DNA of 64,000 nucleotides from Lasiosphaeris hirsuta. Its lineage: Eukaryota > Ascomycota > Sordariomycetes > Sordariales > Lasiosphaeriaceae. This document shows positions 11,277-23,820 of the stretch, one piece after another. Made by a program: the position numbers and the translations under genes. The stretch is from the NCBI GenBank assembly GCA_030549175.1, contig JAUKUA010000001.1:2170001-2234000 (forward strand), given 5' to 3'. How positions within the stretch are numbered: the stretch's first letter is position 1; each line of letters starts with the position of its first letter. Under the pieces are notes generated by a model that was not told the origin of the DNA, ran no database searches, and saw nothing but the letters and a program-made list of their open reading frames with translations.

Positions 11277-12359
11277 CTATCGCAGTTTTGCGAAGCAGAA
11301 GTCGCTATTCGCCATGTGAAAAGACTTCAGCTCCTTCTTCATCCAACACCGATGTGCGCCTGTACCACTGATATCGCCAGCAATGTAGCCCCACGCACAC
11401 CCGGTACATTGGTCATAAGAGGCGCAGCTATTCATACACTCGGCCATGCTGTTGGTGGAGATATGGTCCAGGTCCGTTGCACCATCCGGGCCGCTGTAAT
11501 CGAGTCCACAAAGGCGCAGGAAGCTTTTGGTCGAACCCGGAACTGAGTAAATGGTATTATTCGCAGCAGGACAGTCGGAATTGATCGTAATGGTTGCTTG
11601 CGGAGCTGGGCTAGATAACGAGGGCCCTGTTGAGACTGTCAAGGTTCCCGCCAAGGCCGATGTTGAGCTCGAGGCTGCTGTGGTGGAATTTGCACGTGTT
11701 GAGACAGAAGATGTGCTGTGAGAAAACTGTTAGAAATTCGGTTGTTGACAGGGACGCGCACGCGTGTTGTCGATCACAGCTGGGACATACCTTGCGGCGT
11801 CGGCATTCGGTGCGTCTGACGAGGTCCTCTTCGTCTTACCCACTCCCAGACCCACACCAACTCCGACGGCGACGACAATAACACACAGGAGCACTATCGC
11901 AATGATAATCCAGAGGCGCTTCCTGTTTATCCTTGGGTGGCCGTCATGGCTTCCCCCCGAGCTTCCGTTGCTTGCTCCGGATGTGTCGAATTGCGACAAG
12001 TTCCCGTGTCCGTGTCCGTGTCCTTGTCCTTGTCCGCTAGCCGCGGCCACACGGCTGGCTACTGCAGCAGTAGCAGCCCCGTACCCCACAGCCTTCTCGC
12101 GGTCATCGTACTCTGGCGGTGTTGGCGTGTCTTCGCGATAAAATGTATAGGAGGAGAGGTTTGCATCATTTTCGCCATTTTCGCGGTCGTCGGCCCAGTA
12201 CACTTCAGGGCCGCTCTCAGCCGGAGCCTTCTCGCGCGGTTTCGCGGCTGGTGGGTGGTAGACCTCGAGGCCAGGCTCGTCTTCGGCAAAGCGCACGCGA
12301 CTGTTGTTGCGATGGAGTGGTGGCGGCTGGGACGTAGATCCCTGGCGTTGCAAGTCCAT
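11277..12359 (-). CDS. single-pass membrane protein with Cys-rich apple/PAN-like ectodomain
   Basis: Two exons (11791-12359, 11277-11715) give 335 aa. Layout: a cytosolic N-terminal region (1-155) that is charged and Pro-rich, a Gly/His repeat (GQGQGHGHGHG) coded by a 6-base repeat, basic residues INRKR, one hydrophobic helix (RLWIIIAIVLLCVIVVAVGVG) at about 150-175, a Ser/Thr-rich linker suited to O-glycosylation, and a C-terminal domain of about 100 residues with regularly placed Cys (SDCPA, RLCGL, ECMNSC, QCTGCAWG, HRCW, DFCF). This is the common fungal type-II 'apple-like' surface protein arrangement. It has no signal peptide; the TM helix is the anchor. Function is unknown, with cell-surface adhesion or sensing inferred from the layout. 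Confidence 0.75.
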
Positions 12360-13486
12360 GATCCAGCGACGATCGTTGGTGATCCGGTCCTTAACGATTT
12401 CGGCTAAAGCCGAGAGCCCATCTCGCGGCCCGCGTGCTTCGCTCTGTGCCGTGCCGTACCGAGTAGTATAAGTTTCGCTCCAAGAACGTTCGGTTTCTCA
12501 ATTGGCAATGATGTGCGCCGCGAGACGGAGGAGGCTCGTGTCGATTGCGCCGGAGCGCTTGGGTTGTCTGCCGCTGGCGATGGAATGCAGAGGGGGGAGA
12601 TATAGAGGACAACGGTTCCCTGGCGACGAATCCAAGGTCACCAAGATCAAGAACCACAGCGCCGGGTTGGGCAATGCGCAGCCCCAGCAAGCTGAGCTCC
12701 CCCTTGCGCTTTTCGAGAACGAAACCCTCTATCCCCGTCGCTGCAATTTCGCCAAAATTTGATCACGACTGCCGCGCTTTGGCCCTGCGCTTTGGCGCGA
12801 CGTCGCATCACGTGTGGAGAGCCAGACCATCCAGGTGCCACTCCTCCCCCTCCCTCACAGTCCCCCCACCCATCCATCATCCGTCTTTGGCTGGAGCGGC
12901 TCTCCAGCACGCATTGACTGACACACACCACTCGATCGTGAGGCAATTGACGACTGCGAGCCACACATTGCGCTAGCAGACTCGAAGAGGCGTGCAAACC
13001 CCGCCAGTTTGCGTGTCGCGTTTCTTCGGATTGTCAGAAGGTTGGAAGAACTCTAAATTGCCCACCGGCTTCAGTTTCCCGTCCTGCGGCCCGGCGCCTC
13101 ACCCCTCGCTCGTCCTCCGACCCGTCAATCAGGCCCGGCCTGCTGCAAGCCACTTTCGGCACACGCCGCGGACGGATGCCGTCACCTCCTCGCCACAGGG
13201 CCAATACAATCCAGTCGCCCAATTGCACTCCTTGAAGCAGAATGTGCATGATTCTCGGGATGCCGTCTCAAACTGGGAAACGAGCATTTTGAGACGTTCA
13301 TACTAAGGAATCATAGTTCAAGTTCGACGTGGGTTAGAATTGTAAAGTATTTGCCACTATCTAATTACAACGGTCAGTCATGAATAGCCTTGTGCTAACC
13401 ACTCTGCATTTTAACAATTGCCGACTAATGCTTCTACAAGGCCCCCCCCCCCCCCCCCACAAAAAAAAACCCCCCTCGGATCGCAT
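12360..13486. other. spacer, about 1.1 kb
   Basis: Contains the promoter side of the membrane protein gene and the 3' flank of the secreted protein gene. A C17 homopolymer (13442-13458) is followed directly by an A9 run just beyond the stop codon of the secreted protein. No gene is supported. Confidence 0.55.
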
Positions 13487-14591
13487 CTACTGCTTGCGTA
13501 CCGCAATATCATCAATGTAGAAGTACGCTCCAGCTGAGCCTGCCCGGTTCAAGATGCGGATATCCAGCGTGCCGGTTCCGGACGAATCTGTCGTGAACTG
13601 CCCGATAGTGAGGGTCTTGAAATACAGCTCGACGGCAGGTACGTTCAAGTCATAGATCCCTAGGCTGACCCCCTGGTACACGCCTTGAATACCAGGGGCA
13701 CCAGAGGCACTGCCGCCGTACCGACTATTCAAGAGGACGCTGAGCGTGTAGGTCGTGAGTGGTTCTGCCTGGAAGCTCTGGGAAATAGAGACGTATTTGC
13801 CACCAGTAATGGGTGGGGTCATGCGAACGATGGTGCTCGAGTGGCAATTACTGCCCGTGTCAACGCATACATTGCCTCCCGGGATGTACTCGACATTGCC
13901 CCCAGTTTGGGCAATGCTGTTGGTCCACGGCTGAATGCTCCCGGCCTGGAAGTTGCCGTTGATGACGGGCTGGACATAATTTGTTGCGGCGACATTGACA
14001 GTAGTGGTGGTGGTGTCAGTGACGGTGTCGACCTTGGTGGTCTGAGGAGTACCCATCAGTATTAAGACACACTAGCAAGTCAGATCAGGGGGGAATGCGC
14101 ACAGTATACTCAGCAACTGAGGTGTAGGTGACAGTGTTCTCAACGGTCACAGTAGCGATGACGGGAGAGGCCGAGGGCAGCAGGCAGCTGCAGACACTAC
14201 TGATGCGGGACGGTTTGCTCTTGCATACGGAAAGGATGCTTGCCGTTGGGTCTTCTGAAGGTTCGGCGCGCTTCCCGAGCACGGTGATGGTGCCCGTCGT
14301 AGCCGTGACGGTACCGGCATTGATCAAAACAGTGGTGGTCGACTCTTCGCTGTTGGTGTGGGTAGTTGAGACAATCTGGTCATGCGCAATCGTGACTGTC
14401 GTCGTTACATCGAGGGACAGGTATGACGAGCAAAAGGCTTCTCCAATACTGGCTGGCGTGTCTTCGTTAATGGCGCGGAAGCATTTGCCCAGGATGCAAC
14501 CTCCTGGTGATAAAGCAGGCTTGGAACACGTCTTCGTGGCGCCAACCACGGCAGCGAAAACGCCGGCCGTGCAAAGGACTGAGAACTTCAT
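13487..14591 (-). CDS. secreted CenC/CBM-like carbohydrate-binding protein
   Basis: Two exons (14103-14591, 13487-14041) joined at a GTGCGC donor and a CAG acceptor, the only phase-consistent choice, give 347 aa. A signal peptide (MKFSVLCTAGVFAAVVGA) is followed by a Cys-containing region of about 40 residues, a Thr/Ser/Val-rich stalk (TTTVTIAHD, TTTVLINAGTVTATTGTITV), a second Cys group (SVCK, SVCSC), and another Thr stalk. The C-terminal domain of about 150 residues begins VINGNFQAGSIQPWT and ends FYIDDIAVRK, the pattern of CenC-like jelly-roll carbohydrate-binding modules. It is likely exported and possibly wall-associated. No catalytic domain is seen. The noncanonical donor is the weakest point of the model. 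Confidence 0.78.
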
Positions 14592-15585
14592 GACTGTCGT
14601 TAAACGAGTGACGGAAATTGGCGACAGGACCTGAAATGAATGACAAAAGTGGGAGGCCGTGAAGGAATGCTAGAGTAGGACGAGATGCCCAAGAAGTAGT
14701 CTGGGTCCGCCCAGCTTTTGAGTGTTTCCATAACATCTTCACTGAAAGCCCCTTTGCTACCATTTAGGTTAGATGGGTTTAGATTAGCTTGGCCGCTAGC
14801 TATGGCTATCGTTTGTGGCGCTTGGTTCTAGAACCAAATATTGCCCAGCGTCGTCGAAACTTGACAGCTGGAAGCTTGGCGGTGTGGAAGTGGGTCTCGC
14901 GAAAAGCGTTGGCTTACTTTTCAGTTCAGGTTCAGTCAGCCTCAAGTATTCTCATTCTAGCCTGTCTCAGGTTCAGGTCGCCTCAACCGAACTATCGGTC
15001 AGCTCGCAGCCCAGCTTCGCCGGGTCCCCGGGCCATTTGGGAAAGATGCCCCACCATGTGCTACACCCTGCAGCGTGCGCCCGTTGAATATTGAGCAGGT
15101 AAGCATCACTGTATTGAAAAAAAAAAAAAAAAGAAATTCAGGGGCTCATGTTGTTCTGCGCATCCGCTGCAGAACTCGAAGACTGGAATTCCTATGCTGC
15201 TACTGCTGATAGGCAGGTAACCAGCAGAATCGACGTCCACAATCGTTTCTATATCCGAGTCGCTGCCTTCTCGCTACTCGGGGTTGGAGCAAGGCGGCAT
15301 TACGAGCAACTGGATGAACTCGGAAGAGAAACAAGGCCGTCACCGATGCATCAAGTTGAAGGATCTTGTTTCTTCGGACCTGAGTGCGCCCTTGTTGTTT
15401 CGCCAGTTTGATTTCAGGGGTATTCAAGCCGCTTGCCAACCAACATAGGAACCAAGCGCGACAGGAGAACAGCATGGCCGCCGAGGGGGCATGTGGGTAC
15501 CGTTGCAATTCTAGACTGCGTCAGGAACCGATGCAGCGAGATACAAGTTTATGTAAGGGGTACGAAGCCGGATGGGGTTCGCCTC
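14592..15585. other. spacer, about 1 kb
   Basis: Upstream region of the secreted protein gene and 3' flank of the SRR1-like gene. An A16 run lies at about 15117-15132. The small plus-strand frames here show no coding signs. Confidence 0.5.
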
Positions 15586-16449
15586 TCAAATCAGAGCACC
15601 GTCGGCTTGAGTTGGGGGCCGTTCTGTCGCCTGCTGGCTTCCTCGGAAATATATTGCCGTCCCAGAGAACATGTAATTCAAGTCTGGGAACGCATGCTTA
15701 TCGTAGGTGGCGTCGATTTCGCGAAGGGGGGCCATGAGTTCCTCAAGTGCCGGATTGAAGGCAAGCAGGTTCTCCCACTCGGAGAGGTCGGCGCCGATGA
15801 AGATGCCAGGCGGAGCTAAGAGGGCTCGATGGTATGTACCCAGCTCCATGTGGATACCAAAGACCATGGTGCTCTCATCGACGAGTGAAAATGCGCAGGG
15901 GGTTTCGACGGCCTCAAGCCTGATATGACTGCAAAAGTCCTTGTCTGCTTGAGTGAAGCCGGGCTCTTGTACAACACGAATGATTTTCTGGTCGGCGTTT
16001 GATTCTGCAAAGGTCGTCAGTGATTACCCGGTCGGCTCAAAGCATGGAGCAGAAAGGGCCAAGGGAGCCCTACCCAAAGTATCAACGATGGAACAGAAGG
16101 CCTCGGTTTGCATATGGGCAGTTCGTCTCATGGAAAAACTCCCATTGGCTGGATCAAATGAGCCAGGTCCGAGGCAGATGGCCCTTTTGATGATAGGGCG
16201 GTTGGGGGCAGATGAGGCGGCAACGAGGATCTCTCGCAATATTTGCCAGCACTCAGATGCGTGCCAATCCTGGCGCACTGCGTCGTGGTATTTCTGCATG
16301 TCACTGACTGTGAATTCCGGGTTTGGATTGGGCTGGATTCCCACAAGGCGACCGTCCACCTGTTTGGCGCGTCCTTGGCTCTGAGCTTGTCCACACCCGC
16401 GTCCGCGCTTGTGACTGACCAGACTCCAGTCGCCATCTTCCGTGTCCAT
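15586..16449 (-). CDS. SRR1-like domain protein
   Basis: Two exons (16074-16449, 15586-16004) give 264 aa starting MDTEDGDWSLVSHKRGRG, an acidic-Trp opening followed by a basic patch that is typical of fungal members. The SRR1 core is recognisable: RAICLGPGSF (the conserved small-residue strand), QTEAFCSIVDTL, then after the intron IIRVVQEPGFTQADKDF, a segment around DESTMVFGIHMELGTYHRALL, and IGADLSEWENL. SRR1/Ber1 proteins were described in plant light signalling and in yeast stress tolerance and heme-related regulation; the biochemical activity is unclear. The frame extends upstream, but that part is GC-rich and unlike the family, so the Met at 16449 was chosen. Confidence 0.72.
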
Positions 16450-18793
16450 TGCTGGCATCAGTTTGGCGGAGTATCGGACCTGAAAGAGAACGCAGCAGCA
16501 GTTTCCTTCCATTTCAATTTGTGGAGAGACTGAAGACGTCTTCTGCGGAGGGGCGTCGGCGATAAGATAACCCGATAAGGAACGCATGCACACCGCCTGC
16601 CATTTTAAGAGCCGGAGGAAGGTCGGCAGTCTCAGCGGGCAATGAGGCTCGCGGGGTTCGAGCCAGGCCCAAGCCCGGGGCAGCCCTTGAAGCCAGGGCA
16701 CAGAACCCGTCCATCCGCCCAGGTGGATCCGTGAAGATGGATCAGTGACACGCCGCTTCAGACTCCCGGTTCACTCTTCGCGACTGACGACGATGACATC
16801 AACTAGCCATTTGATCATTGGCCTGATTTGCTTCCATGTCGCGCAGCCTCACTGGGCTTTTTATCTGACGCTCGATTGTTGCCACGACGAGAAGAGAGGA
16901 TTCTACGATTCCAAAAACAATCGGCAGCGTAATCCTGAGCCCGAAGATTGCCAGCTTGAATGGAACAGCCGGCATACCACCCATATTGGCCGTCAGCTTA
17001 CTGAATTTAGCACGGTTACACACATGTCGACACGTGTGGAAGGATTCAGTGCCGCGCTGGCGCAGAGGATCGTGGGGAGGATAAGTCAGAGACCAACAGC
17101 TCAGGTCCGACCTACCGCCCTCTCTCCCGGCCTCGAGCTCGTTGCGATACGTTACTCAGCTCACTAGCAGCCCAGACTCAGCCTGGGGATCTCGTCATCT
17201 GGACCGAAATTATGGGGGTAAGAACAGCGGCGGCTCGGCATGTCAGTCCCATCGTTGCCGCCATGCACCTGCTTGGACCTCAACCAGCAGCTTTCGATCG
17301 TCCATCGTGGCAATAAATCTGAAATAACTCGCAGAGTCGCACTGCACTAGGAACTATCACACTGCTGAGCAGGCCCCCTCCCCTCAGGCCCCTCGGGCAC
17401 CTCCTTCAGGGGGGAGGACGAGGAACAGATGGGAGATCGCACAGAAATAGCCCCCAAGCTGCATGGAGTTGACACATGATTGGCTTCCGATCGGGAGATT
17501 CGGGCGCTTATCCAGACAGAAGCCTGGAAGACTCGAAGGGGACCCTGACAAGCCACTCACCAGGCCACGCAGGTGTCCGCAGCCCCAGCATCCGGCATCC
17601 ACCCGTTGTCCACCCCGCCGAGCGAGTGTGATCTGCGCCGTCGCGATCCCTTACGGTCGTGGCGACTCGGATGCCCACTAGCAGCGACAGACAGAAAGAA
17701 CCTCACATCTAGAAGGTCTAAATCTCACGTCACGACGATACGCGTGTTTGCCGGCCGCCTCGTCGACGACGCGTGGCTTTAGAACACCAACGGCTTTGTC
17801 AAGCGGGCGTAGCGGGCAAAGGTGAGGCCAGTCTTGCTAGTGGTGCCAGTGCTGCCCAAGGCGACGCCTGGGCGCCGATTGGCTGGTGGCTGGTGATAGC
17901 TCGCAGCAAGACAGCGCGAGGGCGAGAGCGCATTCGCCTCAGCGCAGCGAGTCGCCCACCCGTCGAGCGGCCAGAGACGGACGCCCATTGGCCGCAGCTG
18001 TAATCGGTGACAAGGGGCGGGACCATCGGCATGCACAAGCCGCCCCTGTCCAGCCATTTTTGCCTGCTGTGACTGGCGGGCTGCTCTGGAGTGTCCTGCT
18101 GCTAAAAAGCCGCCCAGATTAGATGGCCGTTGGCTAGCAGGGGTGACTTTTGGGGGGGAGGGGGGGGGGGGGGGCGGCCTGCCGAGTCGGGTTTGTGCTG
18201 GCCCTCACACCATCCCGAAAGCCCCCAGGCTCAGAGAGCGCCAATATTGGTCAAGTCGGACTGGGCTCGGCGGCTGGAGAGAGACGCAGAATGGCTGCAT
18301 TGGTTTGCTGCCACCAGATATTATTACCTCGCCTGCTGCCCGGCTACCAGTTCTCTTCCGTTCTCTCCGTCCAACTCTTCAAATCGACTATTTTCCCAAC
18401 CACGCCCGTATCTTTTGCGACACCAAAGGCAGCGCCTTGCAAGCTCAACCCGCCCGACTCTTGCGCAGAATCGCACCCGTCTCGACGATATTCCCCCGTG
18501 AGCCCCCCCAGCTTCCGCACGCCCGCACGGACGCATCGCGAAGATCAAAAGGATTGGAGATCCGGGAAGAAAGCGGGGTCTACCAGCCAGCACACCTAGC
18601 AGCTCAGCCAGAGAAGAGGGTACGCGATTACTCAAGACAAAAGGACTCGGGGGATTGATTCAGGAGCTGGATCTTTCTCGAGGATATCACGAAGCCTTAA
18701 CGCAATTTTGACGGCTTCAAGCACTCGATTGCCTCCCTACCCGGCAATTCCGTCTCGCTCACAACACACTCGCGCTCGCACAGAACCCCCACC
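16450..18793. other. spacer, about 2.3 kb, shared divergent promoters
   Basis: Lies between the divergent SRR1-like and X325 genes. The part from 17.3 to 18.7 kb is GC-rich, with a near-continuous G tract at about 18152-18174. CT-rich sequence before 18794 suits a 5' UTR. A 74-codon minus-strand frame at 16799-17023 encodes one hydrophobic stretch but has no homology or splice support. Confidence 0.5.
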
Positions 18794-19625
18794 ATGCTTT
18801 CATCAACACTCTTGTGCCTCGCCTCTGCGGCGGTGGCATCAGCACACACCATCATCACCTACCCCGGCTGGAGAGGAAACAACCTCATCACTAACGAGAC
18901 ATGGCCCTACGGCATGCAATGGATGTATCCTTGTAAGTTTTGTCCGGCCTAGAACGCTCCGCTTCTTCCGTTCACTGACATCTGTTGCCAGGCGGCGGCA
19001 TGAATGTGACCACCAACAGGACATACTGGCCGACAACTGGCGGTGCTCTCGCCTTCCAGCCAGGTTGGTTCCAGGGCCATGCGACGGCTTTCGTTTATGT
19101 GAACATGGGCTTTGGCACCGACGGACCCGACGGCGGGCCAGCGAACATGAGCAATCCGGTTGTGCCGCCTTTCCAGATCCTCGGTCCTACCAAGAACCCC
19201 TATCCGGGCACCATGTGTCTTCCGCAGGTCCCGCTACCGCCAAACATGACCGTCAAGGCTGGTGACCACGCGACTATCCAAGTCGTTGAGCTAGCCATCC
19301 ACGGTGCCTCGCTCTTCTCTGTATGTTGCACTACCCCGGGGTAGAGTTGAGGATTGATGCTAACAAGACTCAACAGTGTGTCGATATCGAATTCGTCGAG
19401 CCCGACAGCCCGAAGCTAGGCGAAGTAAACGAGTCCAACTGCTTTAATAGCAACGACATCGGCTTCGCCGACATCTACACCCTCACCGTCCGCGCATCGG
19501 GCCAAGGCAACGCGACTAGCGACGCCGACAGCCTATGGTACTACCGCAAGCACCGGAAGGGTGGCATCTTCCAATATGTCGGCTGGATGCCAATCGTTCT
19601 CGGTGGCTTGTGGGTGTTGCTATGA
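18794..19625 (+). CDS. X325 / Bim1-like copper-binding surface protein
   Basis: Three exons (18794-18932, 18992-19320, 19377-19625) give 238 aa. The signal peptide ends ASA, leaving an N-terminal His at the start of HTIITYPGWRGNNL. This is the hallmark of the X325 family, which shares the LPMO fold and His-brace but is not known to cleave polysaccharides; Cryptococcus Bim1 helps in copper uptake. A second likely ligand is the His in WFQGHATAF, and an Asp lies in the NSNDIGFADIYTL region. Four Cys suit two disulfides. Seven N-glycosylation sequons are present. A short hydrophobic tail (MPIVLGGLWVLL) follows basic residues, as for a GPI anchor. Family call is strong; a role in copper acquisition is by analogy. 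Confidence 0.88.
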
Positions 19626-21211
19626 TGATGAGATGCTGTGTTTTTATCCCGGTGCAAAACGAAGCGACGAGAAAGCATCGGCAATCGCCAAGCCCCGTTT
19701 CTGGTAGAGACCGGAGCCGGCTGGTGAGCGGGCCTCAGCGCTAGGCCGCGCAATGTACATTTTTTGGCATCTGGTTGGCGTTCGGCGGGAAATGGGCTAT
19801 ATATGGCGTGGAGGGTTACCCTTTTTTTTTTTTCTTCTTTCTCTCCTGGCTTCTCTCTTATTTCTCCTCCTTTAATCGTCCCTCTTGTCAGCAGCGGTGG
19901 TATCCGGGCAGAAGAGCGAGACTTGGTATGGGCAGGATGGAGAGCAAAGCATTCGAACCAAGCGGTGCTACCACACGTTTGAAGACAGGCGATGAGGGGC
20001 AGACAGATTCCCTCTCTCCACAGCGGTTACATGGTCTGGCGAGTGTGGTAAGCTGTGTAACGAATGGAATGAGGAAGCGGGGGTATGGGCCGGCTGAAGA
20101 CGAGGCCCGATCAACATGGACCGCATGTTGGTTTGCTACTTGTTCAATAGATCTGAGCCTGAAATATGGAACAAGATTATGACAAACACAAGGCTGGAAT
20201 TACTTGGTGTATGTGACTGACTGCCTGTGTATGTTCCGCGTGCCCTGGTCGGGAGTATTCGCTCGGTGGAGCATGTTCGGATTGCTCAACTGCATTGTAA
20301 TGCCCAGGCCACCTTGAAGTCGGAGTCGTCTCGCGAGGCGCCCGGCGGATCTCGGGGGTTTCAACGGCGTTCCGTGGGGGGGGGGGGCACCTCGTCACAT
20401 GAGCCAGCGCTTTTGAGAGGTGATGGGGGATTTCCTAGAGGCAAACTCAGGGGCATCATCTCACCACGTGGGATGCGATGCAGAATGAGTAGTGGCCGGT
20501 TTCCACGCAAGAAACTCAAACATCAACGCAATCAATACCCAACCGCCAACGATGAAAAGAGAGAAAGAGACAGGTCTACACCAGCATTCCACCAACGGCC
20601 CCTCCCTATACTTAATACGATTCCCATCTTCGCCCTCGGGCTGCCTACCTCCACCACCCCGCCGCCATCTCATATTCCGGTATCCCACACTACCAAGGTA
20701 CCTAGCAGCAGTGCTGACTGTCATCCTGCAAGACCCGTATACGGCTCGCAAGCCACGTTCCTCGACACTAGAAACGACGGCGATGGCGAAAAACACCCGG
20801 CTACATGTCCCAATTCGGCGACCCAAGCTCACACAGTCGTAGAAATAGCCCTCTGATCTCGCTCACTGTTTGTCACTATCGGCGATCTCGTTGTTATCCA
20901 CGTCTCTGAATAATATCACTAACCACGCTAAATTCTGCACACCCCTCTCTTGCAAGGAGCTTGCATATGTTGTAGTGGTCAAACAAAGGCACTAATTGCC
21001 CATCCTAAACGTCCCTAGCTTCGTCACTATCGCTGAATATCATCATGTCTCGCTGCTCGCATGCAAACGCAAGCTACGCCTGCCCCTGCTGGCGGCTTTT
21101 TCCTCCGCTGTTCTTCTTCGGCCGGCAATAGGAATAACCTAACTTGGCGGCCCTAGCTGTGTATGTACATTACGCCGACAACATCCGATCCACCACAGCC
21201 CGCTCCAACTC
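19626..21211. other. spacer, about 1.6 kb
   Basis: Convergent 3' flanks of the X325 and Doa1 genes. Includes a T11 run near 19821 and a G10 run near 20379. Overlapping short frames around 20461-20856 on both strands look accidental. Confidence 0.5.
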
Positions 21212-23820
21212 CTAGTCTCTCTTCAAGAGCGCAATGCACTCTCCAACCACGATCTTGATGCGTGGGTCTGCGCTGTCCTTCGCCGCCGTGCTCAGCCACT
21301 CCCCCACGAGCATCGCCTTGCCCAGCTCTCTCGTCTCTCCCGGAGAGGCGAGGATCATACCAGCAGTCATGACAGCGCGGAACAGGAGTTCCGTATCGTT
21401 CTGCTTGGTGGGGGTGGGGTACTTTGGATTGGCGACAACCTCGGCAATATCGAGGATCTGCGACAATAGGCCCAAGTCTATTGCCTCGTTTGGGCTTCTT
21501 TGGCGCTGATTGTAGGTAAGGCAGGCGTAGTTGAAGGCTGTTGAGATCAGCGCAATCTGAAGGTTGTTGTTGTTTTGGCCGACCAGCTCCCCTCTCCCTC
21601 TAGCGGCGCCGGCTCCAACGCCAGCAACGCGAGCCAGCATGGGGATGATGGCATGTGCTTCCTGGGCGACAAGTGCTCTGCCTTCAGGGGTGCTGAAAAG
21701 GTTTATGATGGTCCGGAGTGCCATCATCACATTGTTCGCGTTGATGCTGGACCAGTCGACTTTGCTTTGGAGGAATTCGGCCAAGCCCTTGTCGTCTTGC
21801 TCAACCGGCTGCTCCGTGTCCAACGCACCACGCAATGCGATGCTGACCACATTCCCATACCGGTAGTCTGTGAGCGATGCGACGCCTGGCCATGGTGCCA
21901 TACACCGAAGAATATCGAGAGCCGGAAGTCGGTTGTTGTACGGCCATTGCGTGAGGATGTTAAATATTAACTGCTTCGAATTGTCCACGTTGGGGATCCC
22001 TCCCGGTTTTCTGTCCTCTGTCTTGACTGCAAGAGCCTTCACCAGTGCCTCTAGACGGTTCGAATCATCAGGGTTCATCGAAATATGCTTATTCCCCGCC
22101 TCGATATGAGCCTGGTTGAACTCTTTGAGTTTCCTGAAGCCGGCATCTAGCCTGCCTGTAGTGATGTCGAGATACTTTGTGTGAGGCAAGTATTTCGCCC
22201 CCGAGGTTTCCTGGCTATATGTGTTGGCAGGCGGGCGAGCCTCGGAACTTTCCCCTAGTGTCGCCGTTTTGGTGTTCTCCCTAATGAAGTTTGCCACACT
22301 TTCAAGGTATGATATTGGCAGTTCATTATCGTTGAGGAACTTGGTGGCTGCCTGGAAGCTGTCTTCTCCCAGGTTATAAGGTAGCTTGAGTGGTGGCTGG
22401 CCCTCGGCAATGTCGACATCGAAGACGTAGTCGTATTCCCGCCCGTTGTGGGTAACCTTTCGTCCGCTACTCCCGGCAGATTCGACGACTGTACCCACAA
22501 GATCCCAAGCGCCCAAACCTATAAATCGTCAGAACTTGTAAAGAAGGAAAAAAAAAGAAAGCAGCTGCGAAAACTCACTTTGCGACCATCGATACAACGA
22601 TGTGGTACCGTCCTCTTCCCGGATCATCTTCTGCTGGCCATCCTTGGTGCCGAGATTGGTCTCGAGCCATTCCTTGTCGTCCAGGTTCGCCTTGTTTACG
22701 GAGCCGAGTTCCTCTTGGGATATCGCAGATGCCTTGACGGATTGAACAAATTCTTCAATAGCTTCAGGGGTGGCTGTACGTTCGGCACTGCGGGTGAAGA
22801 CCCGGACAATATTATCGCTGGCACCAGAAACAATGTCTCCATTTCTAGCGGAAGCAACAGTCCATACCGAAATGGCTGGATGCGTGATTGTCTGAACACA
22901 CTCTTTGCCGCGCCAAATACGTAGAGTCCGGTCCTCGCCAGCGCTCGCAATCTCGCCAGTCGGCAAGCTCGCTAGCGAGTAGATGAAGCTTTCGTGACCG
23001 TACAAGCTGCCGACCTGCGTGCCATCGAGCTTCCAAAGGCGGATGACGCTGTCATTTCCAGCACTTGCGAATTGAGCACCGCTAGGGTGTTGGCCCTTCA
23101 GATCGGTGGGAAGCTTGCACAAGGCGCGCACCACGTCGGCAGTAAGTAGACTCCTCTTGGGCGCAACTTCGAAGCCGCTCCCTCTGAGGTTGAAAATGCG
23201 AATGCGGGAATCGGCGCATCCCGTGATAATAATGTCTTCGCTATATGCCAGAACAGCCCAGACGGACTTGTTGTCGTTGCCTTCGTGAAGTAGATCCTTG
23301 GCACGTTCCCACGTCTTGGTGTCCCAGACCACCGCCTTGCCGTCCCAGCCGCCAGAAACGAGGTAGGAGGAGCTCGGGGACACGTCAAGAGTGCAAACGT
23401 TTCCTGCATGGCCGATAACCAGATGGGGCGCTTGTTCGGGGTTGCCAGGGTCGATGGCGAGTGGCTTCTTGACCTCGATGATGGCGTCGTGCCCCCCTGA
23501 TGCGACGAGACCGTCGGGGCCTACAGCTTCTGAAGGAGGGAAGTAGGCGACCGAGTTGATGTAGCCAGAGCTGGAGGCTATAATGGTGTCGTCAAAAGTC
23601 GGGGGCTTGCTCGCAGTCTTGCGCCAGAGGCGGACTGTTTTGTCCCTCGAGGACGAAATGATGGTATCGGGGTTTGGGAAGACGAGGTCGCGGACCTTGC
23701 AGGGGTTGGGATTAGCTGGGCCATGCAATGAAGGTGTTGCTAGGGGGGGGGGGGGGGGGGGGAGGTCCTTACATCGCTCTCGTGGCCCTTCAGTTGGGCT
23801 GAGAGCTTGAAATCCGGCAT
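21212..23820 (-). CDS. doa1: Doa1/Ufd3/Lub1 (PLAA) ubiquitin-Cdc48 adaptor
   Basis: Three exons (23773-23820, 22579-23695, 21212-22518) give 823 aa, the normal family size. An N-terminal seven-bladed WD40 propeller (MPDFKLSAQLKGHESDV|RDLVF ... DKTVRLW, GWDGKAVVWD, NDSVIRLWKLDG, GEDRTLRIWRG) binds ubiquitin. It is followed by a PFU domain (WDLVGTVVESAG ... YDYVFDVDIAEGQPPLKLPYN) and a C-terminal PUL armadillo domain that binds Cdc48. The protein works in the nucleus and cytosol in ubiquitin recycling, ribophagy and mitochondria-associated degradation. Exon 1 has only 16 codons. Intron 1 (23696-23772) contains an uninterrupted run of about 20 G on the plus strand, next to its acceptor side. All three junctions are phase-consistent. 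Confidence 0.95.

Noticed and set aside
16799..17023. Small hydrophobic minus-strand frame
   Set aside because: One possible TM segment, but no homology, no splice partners and a frame on the opposite strand of equal length.
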